Notes: generated by a model not told the origin, from the letters alone. A DNA stretch of 64,000 bases from Anaerolineae bacterium (GCA_019637635.1 JAHBVI010000010.1:27259-91258); one strand, 5' to 3'; positions 19,060 to 28,467 are shown, counted from the stretch's first letter. Program-made: numbers and translations.

Positions 19060-20868
19060 TTAGCGTCTCTCCCGGCCCACGGTGACGATAGCCGTTGTGG
19101 GCGCGAACTCCGGCAGGGCAAAGGCGGGGCCGCCGGCGGGGCGCTGCGTCATCATATCGGTAATGCGCGCTTCCCGAATGCGGCACCACATGTCGGTGCT
19201 GATGCCATACCGTTGGGCGCGCACCTGACTGCTCATGGTGCCATCGGGCAACAGTTCCGGCGGGTCGCGGAAAAAGCCCACCAGGTCAATGCCGCCGGCC
19301 TCATTACGAATGGCGCGTGTCCATTGGATGCGATGTTCAAAGCCGTCAATTTCCAACGCCTGCTTGGCTTCCCAGACGGCAACCCGCGTCATGCTGGCGA
19401 TATTGGTGAAAATGGGGCGCGGCACATGCGGGTCTAGCTGGTCAATGCGATGATCCAAAGTCAGAAAGGCGCAGATGGTGCAGAGGAGAGTAACAAGAGT
19501 TACGGCCGTGAACCAAAACACCAGAAAGCGTAAATTCAATAACGGCGCAGAAGCCAACCCCGGCAGGCTGTTTTCCAGCGTAGCCATGTTAGCGGCAATC
19601 TGGGATTGTACGCCAGGTAACAGGTTCGGGTCAGCCGCTAACAGCCGCGCTTCGGCCAATATCCCGGCGCGGGTCCAAATGGGCATCTGGCTTTCTTTGA
19701 TCCGGCCTAAATCCGTCAACATGGCCGCCAGCAGAAAGTTGTAACAGGTAGGATCCACGATGACGTTTTGCCCGGCGTTGGCGGCCTGCCATTGGGCGCG
19801 GCACTGCTGTAAGGTAAGCTCTGCTGGCAATGGCTGAATAGCGGCGGTCGAAATGATCGGTTGCAGCGTCGTGGACACATTGTCAATGAGATCCCGGCGG
19901 CAGGATATATCGGCCATTTCGCGGATAACTTGAAGCTGGCTTGTGGCGCTGTTGATGAGCAGCAAGTTGCCGTGCGGGCTGGTAGCAGCAATCGCTTGTA
20001 AGTCGGCAATCATCTGGTCAATTTGGGTTTTTTCACAGGCGCGGAGTTGGGTATTGAGCACGGCCGTTAACCCCGCAAAAGCATTATTGACCGGCGCACT
20101 CTCATCAAGCTGGTTCACCTGTTTACTAACGGCATCAATTCGCGCCACCAGGGTAACGGCGGTGGGCTGATCAAAGATAGCCTCTTTTACTTCACGCAGC
20201 ACCGGCGGGACCACATAGGCCACGAATGGCAGCAAGAGTGCCAGGACAGCCCAGATAAGGAGGGCGCGCAAGGTGGCCGGGGACGCGGATTCGGTCAGAT
20301 TAGGCGCAACCTGGGATAGATGGTTGCGGATACGCATGGGGTACCAGAGACCAGGGATAAGTAACAACGGCAGGATTCCGGCCAGAATAACGGCGATAAT
20401 CAGGGGCAGCCAGCGCGTCCACTTGTTGAGTTCCAGGTTGGGCAGAACAGCGGGATTGAATAACAAAGCCACAATCATCCCTACCGCCAACACAGTCAGA
20501 ATAAGGCCAATCCAGAGTGTGTATTGGCGGCGGAAGGGCATACGCGCCTGAAAATTAAGCCAGTTGCGGTTATCGGCGCCGCAGCGGGGGCAGGTAACAA
20601 AATAGAACTGCGTGGGATCACGATGCGGGCTGTGTTCCGGGTTCGGTTCGGGCACAGCGCGGGCAGTGGGCGAAGCCTGGCGACGGTGACGGTCAGCCTC
20701 GTAACGCAATTGGGTGCTGTGGAATTGATCCGTGGGCACATGCCAGTTGCCGGCCATCGCGCGCCGACGATTTGGTTCGTCTACCGCAATTGTGAATTGT
20801 TCGTGGCAGCAAATACAGGTGATTTGCCGGGTGGACAGGGCTTTGGGGGGCACAGGGACTTGGATCAT
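19060..20868 (-). CDS. Zinc-ribbon membrane protein of unknown function
   Basis: A 602-residue protein. The N-terminus has two Cys pairs, CICC near residue 18 and CPRC near 95, suggesting a zinc ribbon split by a basic linker rich in Arg and His. Three membrane helices follow (LWIGLILTVLAVGMIVALLF near 118; PLIIAVILAGILPLLLIPG near 153; LIWAVLALLLPFVAYVV near 195), then about 240 residues of predicted extracytoplasmic or coiled region, and a fourth helix (VFWFTAVTLVTLLCTICAF near 475). I do not recognise the family. The start at MIQVPV has GGAG eight bases upstream. It is divergent from the protease gene across a 400-base gap. Confidence 0.6.
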   Translation of the reverse strand: MIQVPVPPKALSTRQITCICCHEQFTIAVDEPNRRRAMAGNWHVPTDQFHSTQLRYEADRHRRQASPTARAVPEPNPEHSPHRDPTQFYFVTCPRCGADNRNWLNFQARMPFRRQYTLWIGLILTVLAVGMIVALLFNPAVLPNLELNKWTRWLPLIIAVILAGILPLLLIPGLWYPMRIRNHLSQVAPNLTESASPATLRALLIWAVLALLLPFVAYVVPPVLREVKEAIFDQPTAVTLVARIDAVSKQVNQLDESAPVNNAFAGLTAVLNTQLRACEKTQIDQMIADLQAIAATSPHGNLLLINSATSQLQVIREMADISCRRDLIDNVSTTLQPIISTAAIQPLPAELTLQQCRAQWQAANAGQNVIVDPTCYNFLLAAMLTDLGRIKESQMPIWTRAGILAEARLLAADPNLLPGVQSQIAANMATLENSLPGLASAPLLNLRFLVFWFTAVTLVTLLCTICAFLTLDHRIDQLDPHVPRPIFTNIASMTRVAVWEAKQALEIDGFEHRIQWTRAIRNEAGGIDLVGFFRDPPELLPDGTMSSQVRAQRYGISTDMWCRIREARITDMMTQRPAGGPAFALPEFAPTTAIVTVGRERR

Positions 20869-21275
20869 GCTACTACTCCATTGGTAAACGGCCGTACCAC
20901 ACAGCCATTTAGCCACACAATACGCAACCAGCGTTAACCAACCGTTTAACGCACTGGGCTGAACGGGTGGTTTTATTCAGTTGGGGATACCACGTCAGAT
21001 TATTGGGCCAGGGTTGACCTCTCTCAACACCAAACCGTACTGTAACTATACCGACAAAACTAACAATTGTGCTGACAGACCGCTTGTTGTTTATAGGCGA
21101 CTATCTTGGCAGCGACGCTGTATGCGTTACACTATACTCAGACCCGCCCGGCAGCGCAAGAAATTTGTCTGGCAGGTTCCTGGCAACATTGTGACATTTA
21201 TTATGGGGGTTGGTGGCTGGTGGCTGGTAATAGCAGCCGCTAACAACCAGCTACCAGCCACTACAGGACAAGATT
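20869..21275. other. Divergent intergenic region, 407 bases
   Basis: No convincing gene. On the plus strand there is a candidate promoter TTGACC (21014-21019), 18-nt spacer, TACTGT (21038-21043). Near the right end is an inverted repeat (21213-21261), and AGGA stands before the protease ATG. Confidence 0.4.
21213..21261. repeat. GTTGGTGGCTGG-family inverted repeat before protease gene
   Basis: Arms 21213-21227 and 21247-21261 pair over 15 bases with one mismatch. Located in the 5' leader of the protease gene, about 15 bases before its start. Confidence 0.6.
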
Positions 21276-22379
21276 ATGTCAATAGTTACCCCAGAGGAAA
21301 TGGCAAAAGCACAGGCAGCATTGGCAAAAGTGCAGGTGGATTGGTTGGCGCGAGAGGGGGTCACGGCCGTAGACCTGGGCTTCAAATGGTCACAGGGCGA
21401 AATGACCGGGCAGTTGGCGATTCGCGTCCACCTGGCCCAGAAAAAACCGCTGGCCGAACTGAGTGAAGACGAGATATTTCCCAAAGAGGTAGATGGCATC
21501 CCCGTGGACGTGATTGAAGCTGTGTATGGCATTCAAATTATGCTGGAAGGAGATGCACAGTTGGAAGCGGCCGTAGACGGCCGTAACCAACGCTTCACCG
21601 AAATTCCCCTGGGCGTCAGCATTGGCTGCCCCAATGTCACCGCCGGCACCTTGGGTGCAAAAGTATATGACGCCACCACCCAGGAAGCGTATATCCTGAG
21701 CAACTGGCACGTGCTGGTGGGGTCGCCAACTGCCTCCCCCAATGAAGCGACCTGGCAGCCCGGCCGGCTGGACGGAGGCAAAGCCAGCGACAAATTTGCC
21801 GAAGTCACCCGCTCCGTACTCGGCCCGTTTGACGCCGCCCTGGCCCGCCTCACCGGCGAGCGCCCCGTGCTGGAAACGACGTTGGAAGGCGACCACATCG
21901 CCGCCGCTACCGTGCCTCAATTGGGTATGATGGTGTGGAAGAGCGGCCGTACCACCGGGCGCACCGCCGGTTTTATTGACGGCGTGATGATGACCACCCA
22001 GTTGAATTATGGCGCCGCCGGGGTGCGCCGGTTAGAGCAGGTTTTCCGCATTGTGCCCCGCCCCGGTTCCCCAACCAATGAGGAAATCAGCCTGGGCGGT
22101 GATTCCGGCTCCGTCTGGGTGGATGAGGCCAGCGGCAAAGTGGTGGGCTTACATTTTGCCGGGGAAGTGGGCGATGATCCCGAATTTGCCCTGGCACATG
22201 ACATCAACCCGGTGATGGTGCGGTTAGGTTTCATCTTCCCGGCGCAACTGCCTGCACCGGAACCGCCGGCTGAACCAGAACCACCGGCCGAACCAGAACC
22301 GCCAACGTCTACCGCCCCGCCGCCCACCCTTTCCTGGTGGCAGCGATTTATCAACTGGCTGCGTGACTTGTTTGGGTAA
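21276..22379 (+). CDS. Trypsin-like serine protease, no signal peptide
   Basis: A 367-residue protein with a chymotrypsin-fold domain. The triad can be read as His in LSNWHVLV near residue 149, Asp in LGPFDAALARL near 187 and Ser in LGGDSGSVW near 277. There is no signal peptide or N-terminal membrane helix, so it is probably cytoplasmic, like other Nal1-type trypsin-like proteins. Residues 326-348 are two copies of a PEPPAE-type repeat, followed by an aromatic-basic amphipathic tail (WWQRFINWLRDLFG) that may contact the membrane. AGGA precedes the ATG. Substrate unknown. Confidence 0.8.
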   Translation: MSIVTPEEMAKAQAALAKVQVDWLAREGVTAVDLGFKWSQGEMTGQLAIRVHLAQKKPLAELSEDEIFPKEVDGIPVDVIEAVYGIQIMLEGDAQLEAAVDGRNQRFTEIPLGVSIGCPNVTAGTLGAKVYDATTQEAYILSNWHVLVGSPTASPNEATWQPGRLDGGKASDKFAEVTRSVLGPFDAALARLTGERPVLETTLEGDHIAAATVPQLGMMVWKSGRTTGRTAGFIDGVMMTTQLNYGAAGVRRLEQVFRIVPRPGSPTNEEISLGGDSGSVWVDEASGKVVGLHFAGEVGDDPEFALAHDINPVMVRLGFIFPAQLPAPEPPAEPEPPAEPEPPTSTAPPPTLSWWQRFINWLRDLFG

Positions 22380-22432
22380 TAACCGGGCAGCAGATGAGGA
22401 ACGGATCAATAGTTGGCGTATAATTTTGCATC

Positions 22433-22457
22433 CGGCAGGTTTTTAAGAACCTGTCAG
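22433..22457. repeat. CTGACAGGTTT-family hairpin (weak copy)
   Basis: GGCAGGTT and AACCTGTC with a short loop, just upstream of the ABC exporter start. A TATAAT stands at 22419-22424, immediately before it. Confidence 0.5.
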
Positions 22458-22469
22458 GTGTGAGCGGTT

Positions 22470-24224
22470 ATGAGCAAACGCGAATTTCACCTGGAAGATG
22501 AACATCTGTATGACCGGTCGGGCGCGGTGCGCTGGATATGGTCGCATTTGTGGCAGTATCCCTGGCTGCCGGTGCTGGTGGTGCTGGCTTCGGTGGTGAA
22601 CAATTTTGCCGCCAGCGGGGTGCAGGTGTTGATCGGCCGTACCTTTGACCTGATCACCAGCGATAACTGGCAGGTGGCGGCGCTGGTGGGGTTGTCGCTG
22701 GCGGTGTTTGGGGTGATTGCCGTGCAAAGCGTTATGGGGCTGGCGCGTAACTGGACGAATGAGTTTATTGCCCAACGGTTTGAGCGGGATTCGCGGCAGG
22801 AGTTTTACATCAGCCTGTTGGGGAAGGACCAGACGTTTCACGGCCGTCAGCGCATTGGCGATGTCATGGCGCGGGCCACCAACGACGTGCGCACCCTCAA
22901 CCTGATGTTCAGTCCTGGCCTGATGCTCATTGTGGATTCTCTTATGGGCATTGTGGCCCCGATTGTGCTGATTACTCTGCTAGACCCCCGTTTGCTGTTG
23001 GTGCCGGCCATTTTTTTGCTGTTGTTCGTTATTACGGTATGGGACTATTCGCGGCAGTTGAACCCGGTGAGCCTGGCGCAGCGGGAGCAGTTTGGCCTGA
23101 TGAACGCCGGGCTGGCGGAGGCGATTGGCGGCATTGAGGTGGTAAAAGGTAATGCCCAGGAGCAGCAAGAGCTAGAGGAGTTTGCGGCCAATGCGGGCCG
23201 TTTCAAAACGTATTTTGTCAAACAGGGCATCATCCAGGCGCGCTATTTGCCGCTGCTAGTGTTTAGCCTCTGTTTGGGGCTGGCTTTTTTTCATGCGCTC
23301 TGGCTATGGCAGGCGGGCACATTGACGTTGGGACAGGTGGTGACGTATATGGGGCTGTTTGGGATGCTGCGTTTTCCCACATTTATCTCTATCTTTTCGT
23401 TTAACCTGGTGCAGTTAGGCATTGCCAGCGCCGAACGGCTGCTGGAGATGATGAACGATGAGACGGAGTTGGACGAAAATGAAAAGGGGATCAGCCAGCC
23501 AATTCACGGCCGTGTCACCTTTGAAAACGTCAGCTTTGGCTATGACGGTACGCCGGTGATCAAAAACATCAGCTTTACGGCCGAACCAGGGCAGACGGTG
23601 GCCATTGTCGGCCAGACGGGGTCGGGCAAAAGCACGTTGACGCGGCTGATTAACCGGATATTTGATGCTAACGACGGCCGTGTCCTGGTAGATGGCGTAG
23701 ACGTGCGCGACTGGAGCCTGGAATCCCTGCGTTCGCAAATTTCCACCATTGAACAGGATGTCTTCCTCTTTTCCCGCTCCATTGCTGACAACATCGCTTT
23801 TGGCTGCCCGGATGCCACGATGATGGAAATTGAAACGGCCGCCCGGCAAGCCCAGGCGCATGACTTTATTATGAGTTTTGACCAGGGATACGAGACAGAA
23901 GCGGGCGAACGGGGCGCAACGCTCTCCGGCGGGCAGCGGCAGCGGGTGGCCATTGCCCGCGCCTTCCTCACCAATCCGCGCATCCTTATTCTGGACGACA
24001 GCACCAGCGCCATTGACAGTGCCACCGAAGACCAGATTCAAAAAGCGATGCGCCACATCAGCCGCCAGCGCACCACGTTTTTGATCACCCACCGCCTCTC
24101 CCAAATTCGTTGGGCGGACCAGATTCTCGTCCTCAGTCACGGCGAACTGGTAGACCAGGGTACACACGACGACCTGCTGGCCCGCAGCCCGGCGTACCAG
24201 CGTATTTTTGCGCGGTATGATTAG
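22470..24224 (+). CDS. ABC exporter half-transporter, degenerate catalytic site
   Basis: A 584-residue type IV ABC exporter: six-helix membrane domain (residues 1-320), then an ATPase domain with Walker A VGQTGSGKST, signature LSGGQRQRVAIARA and Walker B ILILDDSTSAID. The catalytic Glu after Walker B is Asp here. This is the hallmark of the degenerate subunit in heterodimeric exporters (BmrC/BmrD-, TM287/288-type). The partner is probably the exporter at 26340-28178, which has an intact Glu. The genes are on the same strand but separated by two unrelated genes. Substrate unknown. Confidence 0.88.
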   Translation: MSKREFHLEDEHLYDRSGAVRWIWSHLWQYPWLPVLVVLASVVNNFAASGVQVLIGRTFDLITSDNWQVAALVGLSLAVFGVIAVQSVMGLARNWTNEFIAQRFERDSRQEFYISLLGKDQTFHGRQRIGDVMARATNDVRTLNLMFSPGLMLIVDSLMGIVAPIVLITLLDPRLLLVPAIFLLLFVITVWDYSRQLNPVSLAQREQFGLMNAGLAEAIGGIEVVKGNAQEQQELEEFAANAGRFKTYFVKQGIIQARYLPLLVFSLCLGLAFFHALWLWQAGTLTLGQVVTYMGLFGMLRFPTFISIFSFNLVQLGIASAERLLEMMNDETELDENEKGISQPIHGRVTFENVSFGYDGTPVIKNISFTAEPGQTVAIVGQTGSGKSTLTRLINRIFDANDGRVLVDGVDVRDWSLESLRSQISTIEQDVFLFSRSIADNIAFGCPDATMMEIETAARQAQAHDFIMSFDQGYETEAGERGATLSGGQRQRVAIARAFLTNPRILILDDSTSAIDSATEDQIQKAMRHISRQRTTFLITHRLSQIRWADQILVLSHGELVDQGTHDDLLARSPAYQRIFARYD

Positions 24225-24225
24225 G

Positions 24226-24261
24226 GTTTGAGATTGGAGATTTGAGATTGGAGATTAGAGA
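24226..24261. repeat. GAGATTGG direct-repeat tract over the fic start
   Basis: Tandem GAGATTGG / GAGATTTG / GAGATTAG units begin right after the ABC gene stop (TAG at 24222-24224) and extend into the first codons of the fic frame, encoding MRLEIRDL. No ribosome-binding site is visible. Confidence 0.75.
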
Positions 24262-25120
24262 TTTACTGGCAGAGGTTGACCGTTTGAAAGCGGAGATTGA
24301 TGCCTTGCGACCGATTGATCCGGCGCAGGAACGGCGCATTATGCAAAAGTTCCGGCTGGATTGGACGTATCACTCGAACGCGATTGAAGGCAATACGCTG
24401 ACGTATGGGGAGGCAAGGGCGTTTTTGCTGCATGGGGTGACGGCGCAGGGCAAACCGTTTCGGGATTATCTGGAAGTGAAAGGCCACCACGAAGCAATCA
24501 ACTATTTGTTGGAATTTGTGCGGCAGCAGAACCCGCTGACGGAAGCGGATATCCGAGAACTGCACAAGATGATTTTGGTGGAGCCATATGAGGTGGACGC
24601 GGTGACGGGAGACGGCCGTCCGACCAAACGCCGTGTCACTCCCGGCCAATACAAAAGCACACCCAATCACGTCATCACCAGCACCAGCGAAATGCACTAC
24701 TACGCCACCCCGGAGGAAACCCCGGCCAAAATGGGCGACCTGATGGCCTGGTTCCGCCGTGAAGCAGATAAAGCAGAGTGGCATCCAATCATCCTGGCGG
24801 CTGCCTTTCATTACCAGTTTGTGGTGATCCATCCGTTTGATGATGGCAACGGCCGTATGGCCCGCCTGCTGATGAACCTCATTTTCCTGCAATACGGCTA
24901 CCCACCGGTCATCATCCCCCTGGATAAAAAAGGGGAATACCTGCTGGCGCTGGAAACGGCCGACGCTGATAATAATCTGGAGCCTTTTATCCTCCTGGTT
25001 GGCAACACGCTCCTGACAGCATTAAACCTTTTCCTGATTGGCGCTAGAGGAGAAAATATCGAAGTACCTGGTAATCTGGACGAGAAAATTGCACCTTTGC
25101 GAAAACAAACTCATGGCTAA
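24242..25120 (+). CDS. Fic family protein (AMPylation-type)
   Basis: A 292-residue Fic-domain protein. The active-site loop is HPFDDGNGRMAR, an exact match to HxFxxGNGRxxR, near residue 200. An N-terminal inhibitory helix motif is present: SNAIEGN near 40 fits (S/T)xxxE(G/N) and places it in the self-inhibited class II Fic proteins. Such enzymes transfer AMP (or related groups) to hydroxyl side chains. The start is uncertain: the only available start is a TTG inside a GAGATTGG repeat and no ribosome-binding site is seen, so translation may depend on the upstream exporter gene. Its stop overlaps the next gene by 8 nt. Confidence 0.9.
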   Translation: MRLEIRDLLAEVDRLKAEIDALRPIDPAQERRIMQKFRLDWTYHSNAIEGNTLTYGEARAFLLHGVTAQGKPFRDYLEVKGHHEAINYLLEFVRQQNPLTEADIRELHKMILVEPYEVDAVTGDGRPTKRRVTPGQYKSTPNHVITSTSEMHYYATPEETPAKMGDLMAWFRREADKAEWHPIILAAAFHYQFVVIHPFDDGNGRMARLLMNLIFLQYGYPPVIIPLDKKGEYLLALETADADNNLEPFILLVGNTLLTALNLFLIGARGENIEVPGNLDEKIAPLRKQTHG

Positions 25121-26270
25121 CTTTCCTAAACATATAGAAATTGTTGTCATTGGTGGGGGGGTGATGGGCGCGAGTACGGCCTATCATCTGGCGCGGCGCG
25201 GGGCGCGGGATGTGGCCTTGCTGGAGAAAGAGTCGTTCTTCGGCACCGGGGCGACGGGGCGCTGTGCCGGCGGCGTGCGTTACCAGTTCAGCACCGAGGT
25301 CAACATTCGCCTGTCGCAGGCCAGTTTGCCCATGCTGGATCGCTTTGAGGAGGAGATGGGGCAGGCCATTGACCGGCGGCGCTGCGGGTATTACTTGCTG
25401 CTCACCCGCGAACAAGATGTGCCCCAATTCCGGCGCAACGTGGAACTCCAGCACCGGTTGGGTGTGCCCACGCAATGGCTGTCTGGCGATGAAGTGCGGC
25501 AGCGACTACCATTTCTCAAGGCGGATGACGTGCTGGCGGCCACCGTTTGCCCGGAGGATGGGCTGGCGGACCCGAACGGGGTGGTGGCGGGGTACGTGAA
25601 TGGGGCCAGACGGCTGGGGGTGCAATTGTGGGCGGACACGGCCGTACACGCCATCACGTATAAAAATAAAACCTACACCATCCACACCAACCAGGGCGAC
25701 ATCCAGTGCGAAAAGATCGTCAACGCCGCCGGGCCCTGGGCCGGGCAGATCAGCGACATGTTGGGCGTGCCGCTGCCCATTGTGCCCCTGCGCCGCCAGT
25801 GGATTACCACCACCCCCCTGCCCGACCTGCCGCCCGATTTCCCTTTTGTCATTTTCTTCGGCCAGAGCCTCTACTTCCACCCCGAAGGCAAAGGGCTGCT
25901 CACCGGCATGTCCAACCCGCGCGAGCAGCCGGGCTTTGACCAGTCGGTGGATGAAGCGTGGGAACTGGTGCATTTAGAGGCGGCCATTCACCGGCTGCCC
26001 CTGCTGGAAAGAGCCGGGCGGCAGTCCGGGTTGGCCGGGTTGTATGAGATGACGCCAGACGCCCACCCCATCATCAGCGGCGTGCCGGGCGTGGATGGGT
26101 ATTACGTGGTCGCCGGTTTCTCCGGGCATGGCTTCATGCACGGCCCCATTGCCGGTAAGCTGATGGCGGAGATTATCCTCGATGGGGCCGCACACACGGT
26201 TGACGTCAGTATGTTGGACTACGCGCGGTTTGGCGACGGCCGTTTCATTCAGGAGTACAATGTGGTATGA
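25113..26270 (+). CDS. FAD-dependent oxidoreductase (DAO / sarcosine oxidase beta-like)
   Basis: A 385-residue flavoprotein with a dinucleotide-binding N-terminus (VVIGGGVMGASTAYHLARRG near residue 10), GATGRCAGGVRYQFS near 45, and a C-terminal FAD motif (GYYVVAGFSGHGFMHGP). These features fit the D-amino-acid oxidase family of amine-oxidising flavoenzymes (glycine oxidase, sarcosine oxidase beta, proline dehydrogenase beta). The ATG at 25113 lies inside the 3' end of fic (ATGGCTAA overlap), so the two are co-translated. The TGA stop is the first part of a GAGATTGG hairpin. Substrate not deducible. Confidence 0.85.
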   Translation: MANFPKHIEIVVIGGGVMGASTAYHLARRGARDVALLEKESFFGTGATGRCAGGVRYQFSTEVNIRLSQASLPMLDRFEEEMGQAIDRRRCGYYLLLTREQDVPQFRRNVELQHRLGVPTQWLSGDEVRQRLPFLKADDVLAATVCPEDGLADPNGVVAGYVNGARRLGVQLWADTAVHAITYKNKTYTIHTNQGDIQCEKIVNAAGPWAGQISDMLGVPLPIVPLRRQWITTTPLPDLPPDFPFVIFFGQSLYFHPEGKGLLTGMSNPREQPGFDQSVDEAWELVHLEAAIHRLPLLERAGRQSGLAGLYEMTPDAHPIISGVPGVDGYYVVAGFSGHGFMHGPIAGKLMAEIILDGAAHTVDVSMLDYARFGDGRFIQEYNVV

Positions 26271-26327
26271 GATTGGAGATTAGAGATTGGAGATGGGTCG
26301 AATCTCCAATCTCTAATCTCCAATCTC
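26269..26327. repeat. 26-bp perfect GAGATTGG hairpin
   Basis: Arm 26269-26294 and arm 26302-26327 are exact reverse complements of 26 bases, built of GAGATTGG/GAGATTAG units, loop of seven bases. It contains part of the oxidoreductase stop codon and ends 12 bases before the next gene's ATG. Confidence 0.9.
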
Positions 26328-26339
26328 TTGAGAACTTTT

Positions 26340-28178
26340 ATGGGCTTCATTTTAGATGGGTTAGACACGGAAGATTATGACCGCAGTTATGGCGACCGGG
26401 AATTGGTGCGGCGAATTGCGGGGTATTTTCGGCCGTATGCCGGGCGGATGGCGCTGGTGGCGGTGACGCTGACGCTCAATTCGCTGCTGGCGGTGGCCGG
26501 GCCGATTATCATTGCCCGCGCTATTGACATCATTGCTGAAAACCCGACGATGCAGGCGATGGCGCTGATGGCCCTGGGCGTGTCGTTGACGGGGGCGGCG
26601 GCGTGGGTGTTTAACTACATTCGCCAATACTTCTCGGCCAACATCATTGGCAGCGTGGTGCTGACGCTGCGACGGGACGTGTTCCAGGCGACGGTAAACC
26701 ACGATATGTCCTTTTTTGACGAGCATCCGTCGGGCAAAATTGTCAGCCGCATCACCTCGGATACGCAGGATTTTGCGGCAACCGTTGATCTGACGTTGAA
26801 CCTGCTCAGTCAGGTGTTTCTGGTGCTGTTTTTGACTTTTTATCTGCTGACGATTGATGTGGTCTTGACCATCATTTTGCTGGCGATGACGCCGCTGGCG
26901 GCCTGGATTGCCCTGGCCTTTCGCCACCGGGCGCGGGATGTGACGCAAAAGGCGCGGCGGGTCACGGCCGTAATCAACGCCCAAATTCAGGAATCGGTCA
27001 GCGGCATTATCGTGGCTAAAAATTTCCGGCAGGAAACGGCCGTCTACCAGACCTTCCACGCCAATAACGAACAGGCTTACGCGGTGAACCTGCGGCGGGG
27101 TATGACGCTCATGTCCATCTTTCCCATCATGGTGCTGGCATCGGGCTTTGGCACGGCCGTACTCGTTTTTGCCGGTGGATTGGCCACACGGGCGGACAGT
27201 ATTTTGGGTGGCGTGACGGCCATTTCACCCGGCGAATGGTTCTTGTTTATGCAGGCGGTCGGTTTTTACTGGTGGCCGATGATGGGTATTGCCTCGTTTT
27301 GGAGCCAGTTTCAGGATGGATTGTCAGCGGCGGAGCGGGTATTTGCCCTGATTGACCTGGAACCGAACGTGCAGCAAACGGGTGATGAGATGGTGGCGGG
27401 GATTGACGGCCGTATCCAGTTCGATCATCTCACCTTCAGCTACAGCGACAAAGAGATCGTCTTGCCAGAATTTTCATTGGAGATTGCGCCCGGCGAGACG
27501 GTGGCCCTGGTGGGGCATACCGGCGCGGGCAAAAGCAGCATTGCCAAGCTGGTGGCCCGGTATTATGAATTTCAGGGGGGGCAGTTGTGGGTAGACGGCC
27601 GTGATATTCGCTCCTTCAACCTGTCCCAATATCGGCGGCACATTGGCGGCGTGCCCCAGGAGCCGTTCCTGTTTGCGGGGACGGTGCGCGAGAATATCCG
27701 GTACGGCCGTCCCGATGCCAACGACGCCGAGGTCATCACCGCCGCCAACCGCATCAGCAATGGTGAATGGCTAAACGGGTTGGTGCGTGGTCTGGACACG
27801 GATGTGGGCGAACGGGGCAGCAATCTGTCTATGGGGCAGCGGCAGTTGGTGGCGCTGGCGCGGGTGCTGCTGAAAGACCCGGCCATCTTTATCCTGGACG
27901 AGGCCACTGCCAGCGTTGACCCCTTCACGGAAACCCAAATTCAAGAAGGACTGGACGTGGTGATGGCCGAACGCACGGCGATTGTGATTGCCCACCGCCT
28001 CTCAACCATTAAACATGCCGACCGGATTGTGGTAATGGATCACGGCCGTATCATTGAAGAAGGCACCCACGACCAACTAATGGCCCAAAGCGGCCATTAC
28101 GCTGACCTGTACAACACCTATTTCCGCCACCAATCGCTTGCTTATATCAACGAAGAGTTCCTGGAAATCACTGCTTAA
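26340..28178 (+). CDS. ABC exporter half-transporter, canonical catalytic site
   Basis: A 612-residue type IV ABC exporter with six membrane helices and a C-terminal ATPase: Walker A VGHTGAGKSS, signature LSMGQRQLVALARV (variant G-to-M in LSGGQ), Walker B IFILDEATASVDP with the catalytic Glu, and H-loop VIAHRLSTI. It complements the degenerate exporter at 22470-24224 and the pair probably forms a heterodimer. The start is set at MGFILDG; the TTG upstream would add only four residues. It is followed by two hairpins, the second a strong bidirectional terminator. Confidence 0.88.
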   Translation: MGFILDGLDTEDYDRSYGDRELVRRIAGYFRPYAGRMALVAVTLTLNSLLAVAGPIIIARAIDIIAENPTMQAMALMALGVSLTGAAAWVFNYIRQYFSANIIGSVVLTLRRDVFQATVNHDMSFFDEHPSGKIVSRITSDTQDFAATVDLTLNLLSQVFLVLFLTFYLLTIDVVLTIILLAMTPLAAWIALAFRHRARDVTQKARRVTAVINAQIQESVSGIIVAKNFRQETAVYQTFHANNEQAYAVNLRRGMTLMSIFPIMVLASGFGTAVLVFAGGLATRADSILGGVTAISPGEWFLFMQAVGFYWWPMMGIASFWSQFQDGLSAAERVFALIDLEPNVQQTGDEMVAGIDGRIQFDHLTFSYSDKEIVLPEFSLEIAPGETVALVGHTGAGKSSIAKLVARYYEFQGGQLWVDGRDIRSFNLSQYRRHIGGVPQEPFLFAGTVRENIRYGRPDANDAEVITAANRISNGEWLNGLVRGLDTDVGERGSNLSMGQRQLVALARVLLKDPAIFILDEATASVDPFTETQIQEGLDVVMAERTAIVIAHRLSTIKHADRIVVMDHGRIIEEGTHDQLMAQSGHYADLYNTYFRHQSLAYINEEFLEITA

Positions 28179-28184
28179 GCACAG

Positions 28185-28218
28185 AGACCTGGCAGGTTTT
28201 TGAAAACCTGTCAGATCT
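28185..28218. repeat. CTGACAGGTTT-family hairpin after ABC exporter
   Basis: Arms 28185-28200 and 28203-28218 pair over 16 bases with two mismatches, six bases after the stop. Confidence 0.65.
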
Positions 28219-28236
28219 GAACGGTCACGCCTAAAC

Positions 28237-28266
28237 AAAAAGAGCCGCCATTCGGCAGCTCTTTTT
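28237..28266. terminator. Bidirectional intrinsic terminator
   Basis: AAAAAGAGC (28237-28245) pairs with GCTCTTTTT (28258-28266), with an inner GCC/GGC stem. It has A and T runs on both sides and lies between convergent genes ending at 28178 (+) and 28291 (-). Confidence 0.85.
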
Positions 28267-28290
28267 GTTCGGACACACAAGGCTAAATGT

Positions 28291-28467
28291 CTAGGAAAAG
28301 GCGGGTTTGGCCGGGTAGGACGCAGGGCGCGGTGAAGTTTTATCGTTCTTCAACATCTCAATCAGGCGCAAAACGGCCCAACGTTTGACCTCGTTGTCTT
28401 TGGCCTGGCGCACCGGCTGTCCATTCACTACCACCCACATCTGATTTCTAATTTCTTGCAGTTGCAT
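28291..28467 (-). CDS. Hypothetical small protein
   Basis: A 58-residue basic protein with the core MWVVVNGQPVRQ and RWAVLRLIEMLKNDK. The family is not recognised. The start at MQLQEI is preferred because GAGGG stands five bases upstream; alternative starts at 28497 (ATG) or 28503 (TTG) would add 10-12 residues. It lies between a terminator and the HAD phosphatase gene on the same strand. Confidence 0.5.
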   Translation of the reverse strand: MQLQEIRNQMWVVVNGQPVRQAKDNEVKRWAVLRLIEMLKNDKTSPRPASYPAKPAFS

